DNA of 64,000 nt from Levilactobacillus spicheri DSM 15429 (GTDB lineage Bacteria > Bacillota > Bacilli > Lactobacillales > Lactobacillaceae), in assembly GCF_001435095.1 (NCBI RefSeq), contig NZ_AZFC01000015.1, positions 73,864-137,863 of the forward strand, in the 5' to 3' direction. The notes under the pieces were generated by a model. The model saw nothing but the letters and a program-made list of their open reading frames with translations. It was not told where the DNA came from and made no database searches. A program made the translations under genes and the position numbers. Every line of letters starts with the position of its first letter. Within the stretch, counting starts at the first letter, position 1. This document shows positions 58,914-64,000 of the stretch, in pieces.

Positions 58914-60245
58914 ATGACACAACATTACGATATTCTGTACTTAGGCAGCGGTCACGGGACGTTCGATGGCGCCATTCCATTGGCGCAGCGGGGCGTGCAC
59001 GTGGGCGTGATCGAAGCGGGCTTGATCGGGGGCACCTGTCCGAACCGGGGATGTAACGCGAAAATCGCGTTGGACGCGCCGGTCGCGTTACAGCGGCAAC
59101 TGGCCGCACTGAATCCGGTCCTGACCGGGCAAACGCAGCTTCACTGGGGCGCCAACCTGGCGCACAAGGACGCGGTGATTCAGCCGCTGCCGGACATGAT
59201 CGGCGGGTTGCTGACCGCCAGCGGGGTCGACCTGATCCACGGCCGCGGTCGGCTGACCGACGCCCACACCGTCACGGTCGCCGGCACGGCCTACACGGCG
59301 GACAAAATCGTGGTGGCCACGGGCCTGCACGCCCACCGGTTGGCGATTCCGGGGCAGAAGTGGCTGCATGACAGCACCGACTTCTTGGCGCTGCCCACGC
59401 TGCCGGCGCACCTGACCATTATTGGGGGTGGCTACATCGCGTTAGAATTTGCGACCATCGCTAACGCCGCCGGCAGCGACGTCACGCTTTTGCTCCACGG
59501 CGACCAGGCGTTGCGGGACTTCTACCAGCCCTTCGTTCGCCAGGTCCTAGACGACCTGACGGCCCGCGGGGTCACGGTGGTGACCAATACGGCCGTGACG
59601 GCGGTGACCCAGACGGCGACCGGCTATCAGCTGGCCACCTCGACCGGCACACCGGTGACCACGGACTGGGTCTTGGACGCGACCGGGCGGGTGCCGAACA
59701 CGGCAGACCTGGGTCTCGACGAGGTCGGGGTCGCCTACACGCCGGCCGGCATCACGGTCAACGACCATTTGCAGACCAGCGTTCCCAGCATCTACGCCGC
59801 GGGTGACGTGATCGATAAATCCCAGCCGCGCCTGACGCCCACGGCCATCTTTGAATCGACCTACCTGATGCACCTGTTCGCGGGGGACACCACGGCGGCC
59901 ATCGACTATCCCGCCATTCCCACGGTGGTCTTCACGTCGCCACGGATTGCCCAGGTCGGCGTGACGGTCGCCACGGCCGAACAGCACCCCGACCAGTACA
60001 CCCTGGTGAAGAACCATATTCCGGACGACTGGTACCGTCAGGTCGGTCAGGAGACCAGCGGGGACAACGTGCTGATCTTTGACCAGGCCCACCACCTGGT
60101 CGGGGCCACCGAGGTCAGTGCCCAGGCCGCCGACGTGATCAACACGCTGTTGCCGGCCATCGTCTTCCAGTACGGCCCGGCCGAGCTGGAGCGCCTGGTG
60201 CCGCTGTTCCCGACCATTGGGGCGTCGGCGTTGGGCGAACTCTAA
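58914..60245 (+). CDS. Class I pyridine nucleotide-disulfide oxidoreductase-like flavoprotein
   Basis: A 443-residue FAD enzyme: FAD-binding LGSGHGTFDGAI (an unusual GxGxGT), redox pair GGTCPNRGCNAK (Cys-x4-Cys, about 42 and 47), NAD(P) loop IIGGGYIALEFA, ATGRVPN and the second FAD motif YAAGDVID. The C-terminal His-x4-Glu catalytic pair of glutathione or lipoamide reductases is not seen (LFPTIGASAL instead), so the substrate may differ, as in RclA-like or uncharacterised flavoproteins. RBS GGGGAGG; ATG at 58914. Confidence 0.9.
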   Translation: MTQHYDILYLGSGHGTFDGAIPLAQRGVHVGVIEAGLIGGTCPNRGCNAKIALDAPVALQRQLAALNPVLTGQTQLHWGANLAHKDAVIQPLPDMIGGLLTASGVDLIHGRGRLTDAHTVTVAGTAYTADKIVVATGLHAHRLAIPGQKWLHDSTDFLALPTLPAHLTIIGGGYIALEFATIANAAGSDVTLLLHGDQALRDFYQPFVRQVLDDLTARGVTVVTNTAVTAVTQTATGYQLATSTGTPVTTDWVLDATGRVPNTADLGLDEVGVAYTPAGITVNDHLQTSVPSIYAAGDVIDKSQPRLTPTAIFESTYLMHLFAGDTTAAIDYPAIPTVVFTSPRIAQVGVTVATAEQHPDQYTLVKNHIPDDWYRQVGQETSGDNVLIFDQAHHLVGATEVSAQAADVINTLLPAIVFQYGPAELERLVPLFPTIGASALGEL

Positions 60246-60277
60246 GCAGTTAGCCAGCGAAAAAGTCAGCTAAACCA

Positions 60278-60324
60278 CCAGGCAGGCCCCGCGCACGAAG
60301 CGGCGGACCTGCCTGGTTTTGCTG
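60278..60324 (+). terminator. Terminator of the flavoprotein gene
   Basis: Arms ACCAGGCAGG and CCTGCCTGGT followed by T. Confidence 0.85.
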
Positions 60325-60348
60325 TCGGTAAAATGAGGTGACCATATC

Positions 60349-60422
60349 GTTAGTTTTAGTTGACAAAAACTAACTAAGGGATTATTCTGTATTCAGTTAG
60401 TTTTAACAGATAATGACTAACT
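60349..60422 (+). promoter_or_regulatory. MarR autoregulatory promoter with two operators
   Basis: TTGACA (60360-60365), 17 bp, TATTCT (60383-60388). Operator 1: GTTAGTTTT (60349-60357) and AAAACTAAC (60366-60374) around the -35. Operator 2: AGTTAGT (60395-60401) and ACTAACT (60416-60422) downstream of the start. Confidence 0.8.
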
Positions 60423-60448
60423 AAATAAAAACGATGGAAGTGACCGTG

Positions 60449-61066
60449 ATGACTTACGATTCACAAGCCTTACTGACCCTCTTTGGCCGGCTCTTTCAGC
60501 AGCGGGCCTTCGTAACGGCGGCCGTGCGCAGCACGCGGATGAACGAACACGATCCGCAACGAACCTCCAATCAACTTCGACTGCTTCACTTATTGACCGA
60601 ACATGACCACCTGACCAATTCCGACATCGTCGAGGACCTTGACATTCGCCCGAGCTCCGTGAGCGTCCTGGTGACCAAGCTGGCAACGGCCGGCTTGATC
60701 GAACGCCAGGAGTCCCCGGACGATCGGCGCGTGTCCCTGATCTCGCTGACGGCAGACGGCCGCAAGTTCCTGGAGACGGCGCACAAGGCCAAGGACGAGC
60801 TGTCCGAATCCCTGTTTACCACGCTCAGCCCGGCGGAACAGACCCAACTCCGGGACCTCCTACAGAAGCTGCTGCAGGACCTCGAGGCCAAGCAGCCCAG
60901 CGACTGGGACCAGTCGGCCGATTTCCGGGCCTTCATGGAACAGGCGCAGGCGCTGCACCGGGGGCACGGGATGCACCGGCATGGCGGCATGATGGGCGGC
61001 GGCATCGGCCCGAACATGCGGGGGATGTTCCGCGACGAGCCGTGGCACCCGCAGGACCGCGATTAG
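60449..61066 (+). CDS. MarR-family regulator with His/Met-rich tail
   Basis: A 205-residue winged-helix regulator (LTNSDIVEDLDIRPSSVSVLVTKLATAGLIERQESPDDRR). The last about 35 residues are unusual for the family: HRGHGMHRHGGMMGGG, then NMRGMF and EPWHPQ. Such His/Met clusters bind copper or other soft metals. ATG at 60449 has a weak GGAAG; an ATG at 60434 lacks an SD. It is probably autoregulated through the operators at 60349-60422 and may also control the cytochrome b5-like gene downstream. Confidence 0.85.
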   Translation: MTYDSQALLTLFGRLFQQRAFVTAAVRSTRMNEHDPQRTSNQLRLLHLLTEHDHLTNSDIVEDLDIRPSSVSVLVTKLATAGLIERQESPDDRRVSLISLTADGRKFLETAHKAKDELSESLFTTLSPAEQTQLRDLLQKLLQDLEAKQPSDWDQSADFRAFMEQAQALHRGHGMHRHGGMMGGGIGPNMRGMFRDEPWHPQDRD

Positions 61067-61213
61067 GTTTCATCAGAATGACCAGAATTAAACGATCGTT
61101 GGAGCGGCGCACCCGAGCGGTGGGTCGCTTTTAACGTTAGTGCACCTTATCAGTTGATTATTGAACTGGTTTTCGGTATGCTTGACCCAACTAAACGAAC
61201 GGAGTGGTGTGAA

Positions 61214-61450
61214 ATGGCAGATAAAACGTTTACGGTGACGGAACTCAGTCAATTCGATGGACAAAATGGACAACCGGCGTACGTCGCCATTGACGGGACC
61301 GTCTACGACGTTTCCGCGGTGGATGCTTGGGATGCCGGGCAACACCACGGCAACGTGGCCGGCAAGAACTTATCTGCGGCGATTCTGAAGTCGCCGCACG
61401 GCAAGGGCGTCTTGAACAAGCTGCCCAAGGTCGGCATCTTAGCAGAATAG
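61214..61450 (+). CDS. Small cytochrome b5-like heme/steroid-binding protein
   Basis: A 78-residue single-domain protein: FTVTELSQFDGQNGQPAYVAIDGTVYDVSAVDAW, then HHGNVAGKNLSAAILKSPHG. Only some heme-ligand positions of true cytochromes b5 are obvious, as in other short bacterial members of this family. ATG at 61214 follows GGAG. It follows the MarR gene by about 150 bp. Heme binding is not proven. Confidence 0.85.
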   Translation: MADKTFTVTELSQFDGQNGQPAYVAIDGTVYDVSAVDAWDAGQHHGNVAGKNLSAAILKSPHGKGVLNKLPKVGILAE

Positions 61451-61492
61451 AATTGAAAAGGGACTCGGTTACCTAATGTGGTTGCTGAGTGG

Positions 61493-61552
61493 ACGTCTCC
61501 TTGGATGGTTAAGCAATGATTGTCGCTTTCCTATCCAAGGAGACGTTTTGTT
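61493..61552 (+). terminator. Terminator-like long hairpin
   Basis: Perfect 14-bp arms (61493-61506 and 61533-61546) with a 26-nt loop, followed by TTTTG. Confidence 0.7.
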
Positions 61553-61692
61553 ATGGTCAGGAAAAGCACTGGCAACTAGGTGACGGGGGCGAGATAATAA
61601 TAGTGGACTAGTTACTGGGCTTAGCAATCCTAGCTTTGATTCATGATCCACTAGAATGTGTTATAAAGACAAAGTAAGGGGGAAACAACGCA

Positions 61693-62307
61693 ATGGTAGA
61701 TGGCAAATATGCGTTAGCTAAAAACTTAGAGGACCTGATGCACAAGCGGGGAATTAGCCGCACTAAGCTGGCTGACGACCTTGATGTCAAATATTCAACG
61801 CTGTCTGATTGGGCTAATGGGAGAACCTACCCGCGAGTGAACGCAATTTCGCAGTTAGCAAGTTACTTTAACGTGACGGTGTCAGCACTAATCACCGATC
61901 ACACGACTCCTACTGATACTTTATATGGAATCGTTTCGATACCAGTCATCGGAACCGTTACTGCTGGTTCACCAATCCTATCGGACGAAAACATTGATGG
62001 TTATATCAAAGAGGTCAAAGAGAACCTCCCCGTAGGAAACTTGTTTTATCTGAGAATTAAAGATCAATCAATGGAATCAACTATCAAGGTAGGGTCGTTA
62101 GTGTTGGTCAAACAACAATCCGTTGTAGAAAACGGGGAGATTGCCGCAGTCCTGATAGACGATGTGGTGACCTTGAGACGGGTCGTTAAAACGAAGAACG
62201 GTATTGTTTTAAGCCCAGATAATCGCGTCTATGATCCCGTGGTCATCAGCCCGGAAGATGCCCATTCTATCTTAGGTAAAGCGACGAGAGCCACCCGAGA
62301 TTTATAA
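61693..62307 (+). CDS. XRE/S24-type LexA-like repressor
   Basis: A 204-residue phage-CI-like repressor. It has an N-terminal HTH (ISRTKLADDLDVKYSTLSDWANGR) and a C-terminal S24 peptidase-like domain with the Ala-Gly cleavage site in TVTAGSPI and the serine in DQSMEST. The position of the general-base lysine reads VTLRRV, so it appears to be Arg; self-cleavage may be lost. RBS AAGGGGG; ATG at 61693. Lower GC than the neighbours and no other phage genes nearby, so it is an orphan or a prophage relic. Confidence 0.88.
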   Translation: MVDGKYALAKNLEDLMHKRGISRTKLADDLDVKYSTLSDWANGRTYPRVNAISQLASYFNVTVSALITDHTTPTDTLYGIVSIPVIGTVTAGSPILSDENIDGYIKEVKENLPVGNLFYLRIKDQSMESTIKVGSLVLVKQQSVVENGEIAAVLIDDVVTLRRVVKTKNGIVLSPDNRVYDPVVISPEDAHSILGKATRATRDL

Positions 62308-62313
62308 AGGCAG

Positions 62314-62352
62314 TCCAAAAGCCGCTCTGCAATCACTGCAGGGCGGCTTTTT
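62314..62352 (+). terminator. Terminator of the S24 repressor gene
   Basis: Arms AAAGCCGC..CTGC and GCAG..GCGGCTTT then six T. Confidence 0.85.
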
Positions 62353-62441
62353 TGACGCTATTAATCCAAAGTAACGTGGATGGTGGCTGATTAGAACCGG
62401 ATATTACAACGGGCGGCCCAGCGTATAGGCGTAGCGGTCGG

Positions 62442-64000
62442 TTATTTTTCGAACAGGTAGACCTTAGTCTCGTACGGTCGCAACGTGGTGCCCTGGTCGT
62501 CGGCGTAGTTGCCGATGAGCTGGCGGCTGGCGTGCGTCTGGTCGTAATCGCGGGTCACCGTCTCAGCGGTGAAGTTGCTGATGACCAGCAACGTTTGGCC
62601 CTGGTAGTGCCGTTGGTAGGCGAAGACCTGCTCGTCGTCGGGGTCGAGTTCCTGGTAGTCACCCAGGACGATCAGGTCGCTGCTGTGGCGCAGCGCAATC
62701 AGCCGTTGGTAGTAGCTGAAGACCGATTCGGGGTCGTCCACCTGCGACTGAGCGTTGATGGTCGGGTAGTTCGGGTTCAGCGCGAACCACGGCTTACCCG
62801 TGGTGAAACCGGCGTTGGCCGAGTCGTCCCACTGCATCGGCGTCCGGGCGTTGTCCCGGGACATGTTGGCTAGGTATTTCAGCATGGTCGGTCCGTCGAC
62901 AATCTGATCCTCCTCGACGTTTTGCCGGTAAGCGTTCAGGCTTTCCAGGTCCTCGTAGTCGCTGAGCTGGGTGTAGTGCACGTTGGTCTCGCCCAGTTCC
63001 TCACCCTCGTAAACGTAGGGCGTCCCCTGCAACATGTGCAGCGTGGTCCCCAACATTTTCGCGGCGCGGACGCGGTATTGCGGGTCGTCAGTCGCGAAAC
63101 GGGAAACGGCGCGGGGTTGGTCGTGGTTGTTCCAGTAGAGGCTGTTCCAGCCCTTGCCGTCCAGGCCCGTTTGCCAGCGGGACAGCGCGCGCTTCAGTTC
63201 GGTCAGTTTGACCGGTTGGTCGTTCCACTTCCCTAGACGCTTATCCGGGTTGGCGGAAAGGCCGACGTGCTCAAACTGGAAGACCATGTTCAGCTCGTTG
63301 GCGTCGAGGCCGGTGTAGGCGATGGCGTCCTGCGGCGTGGAGCCCGGCATTTCGCCGACGGTCATCACGTCGTAGTGGGAGAGGACTTCGCGGTTCATCT
63401 CCTGCAGGTACTCGTTCAGGCGTGGGCCGTCGGAGACCAGGGGCTCGACGTTGCCGTACTTGGCACCGGGCGCGACCGGGGCATCCGGCAGGCCGGCGGG
63501 TTTGGAGATCAGGTTGATGACGTCCATCCGGAAGCCGTCGACGCCCTTATCCAGCCAGAAGCGCATCAGGTGCCAGACCTCTTGGCGGACCTGAGGATTC
63601 TCCCAGTTCAGGTCGGGTTGGCCGGGCGCGAACAGGTGCAGGTAGTACTGGCCCCGTTGCGGCTCGTAGGTCCAGGTCCCGCCACTAAAGTAGGAGCCCC
63701 AGTTGTTCGGCGCGTGGCCGTCGACCGGGTCGCGCCAGATGTAGTAGTCGGAATAGGGATTGTCCTTGGACTTGCGGCTCTCCTGGAACCACTTGTGCTG
63801 GTCGGAGGTGTGGTTGACCACCAGATCCATCAAGATTTTGAGCCCTAGGTGGTGGGCCGTCGCCAGCATCTGGTCGAAGTCGGCCATGGTCCCGTAGGCC
63901 GGTTGGATGGCCTGGTAGTCGCTGATGTCGTAGCCGTTGTCCTTGTCCGGCGAGGAGTAGATGGGGTTGAGCCAGATGACGTCGGCGCCCAGCCGCTTGA
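62442..64000 (-). CDS. GH13 alpha-glucosidase (oligo-1,6-glucosidase/MalL type), 5' end outside window
   Basis: Cytoplasmic GH13_31-type enzyme hydrolysing alpha-1,6 (and possibly alpha-1,4) glucosidic bonds of isomalto-oligosaccharides or sucrose isomers. The frame stays open to the window edge: the last bases read ...RLGADVIWLNPIYSSPDKDNGYDISDYQ. Visible are DLVVNHTSDQHKWF, the nucleophile in GFRMDVINL, the acid in MTVGEMPGS, and WNNHDQPR, with about 519 residues inside the window. Only the N-terminal about 40 residues are missing. The C-terminal beta domain is complete. Confidence 0.95.
   Translation of the reverse strand, partial: KRLGADVIWLNPIYSSPDKDNGYDISDYQAIQPAYGTMADFDQMLATAHHLGLKILMDLVVNHTSDQHKWFQESRKSKDNPYSDYYIWRDPVDGHAPNNWGSYFSGGTWTYEPQRGQYYLHLFAPGQPDLNWENPQVRQEVWHLMRFWLDKGVDGFRMDVINLISKPAGLPDAPVAPGAKYGNVEPLVSDGPRLNEYLQEMNREVLSHYDVMTVGEMPGSTPQDAIAYTGLDANELNMVFQFEHVGLSANPDKRLGKWNDQPVKLTELKRALSRWQTGLDGKGWNSLYWNNHDQPRAVSRFATDDPQYRVRAAKMLGTTLHMLQGTPYVYEGEELGETNVHYTQLSDYEDLESLNAYRQNVEEDQIVDGPTMLKYLANMSRDNARTPMQWDDSANAGFTTGKPWFALNPNYPTINAQSQVDDPESVFSYYQRLIALRHSSDLIVLGDYQELDPDDEQVFAYQRHYQGQTLLVISNFTAETVTRDYDQTHASRQLIGNYADDQGTTLRPYETKVYLFEK

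Noticed and set aside
1-64000. CRISPR arrays, tRNA or rRNA genes
   Set aside because: No regularly spaced repeats, no cas genes, and no tRNA or rRNA signatures were seen.

Overview
The window looks like origin-proximal chromosome of a high-GC, Gram-positive Lactobacillaceae bacterium, most likely a heterofermentative Levilactobacillus-type species. This is inferred from the walRKHI/walJ/htrA/rlmH order, a Lactobacillus-type 1,3-propanediol dehydrogenase, AsnA under a T-box, MucBP/DUF5776 surface-protein architecture, AAGGAGG ribosome binding sites and five parS-type palindromes. I see no rRNA, tRNA or CRISPR array.

Layout. 1-1114 is non-coding but very rich in helices and ends in a structured leader in front of walR. 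1115-10002 holds the cell-wall stress operon walR-walK-walH-walI, then an inserted XRE regulator and a small membrane protein, then walJ and htrA. 10003-10531 is non-coding and carries about ten DnaA boxes; rlmH follows. From the 3' end of rlmH to about 21.9 kb is an accessory region of lower GC. The last codons of rlmH plus a few following bases recur twice downstream (14404-14429 and 16684-16708), as expected of SCC-like site-specific insertions. The two bounded segments carry an MFS/ROK/HAD sugar-type module and a KilA-N protein with a secreted protein. Beyond them lie small secreted proteins, a lipoprotein, an internally deleted IS256-family element, a PD-(D/E)XK-like protein and a secreted nuclease.

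22-44 kb is dense with one-regulator/one-effector modules: LysR with an aldo-keto reductase, a nucleotide-binding reductase and two MFS pumps; TetR with a DHA2 pump; MerR with an aldo-keto reductase; MarR with an alpha/beta hydrolase; MarR with an ABC-2 exporter. A BspA-like surface protein, two more small secreted proteins, a cre-preceded sugar porter and a secreted tyrosine phosphatase are also here. 44-64 kb has asnA with its T-box leader, an iron-dependent alcohol dehydrogenase with a cre-like site on its promoter, a lipoprotein followed by a three-way-junction RNA candidate, a CDF metal exporter, several flavin and NAD(P)H oxidoreductases with HxlR/ArsR/MerR/MarR regulators, a cytochrome b5-like protein, an S24-type repressor, and the 3' part of a GH13 alpha-glucosidase that runs off the window.

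Most intergenic gaps in the backbone end in clear bidirectional terminators, and many regulator promoters carry visible palindromic operators, so the transcription units can be read with fair confidence. Product names come from reading the translated sequences without a database search.
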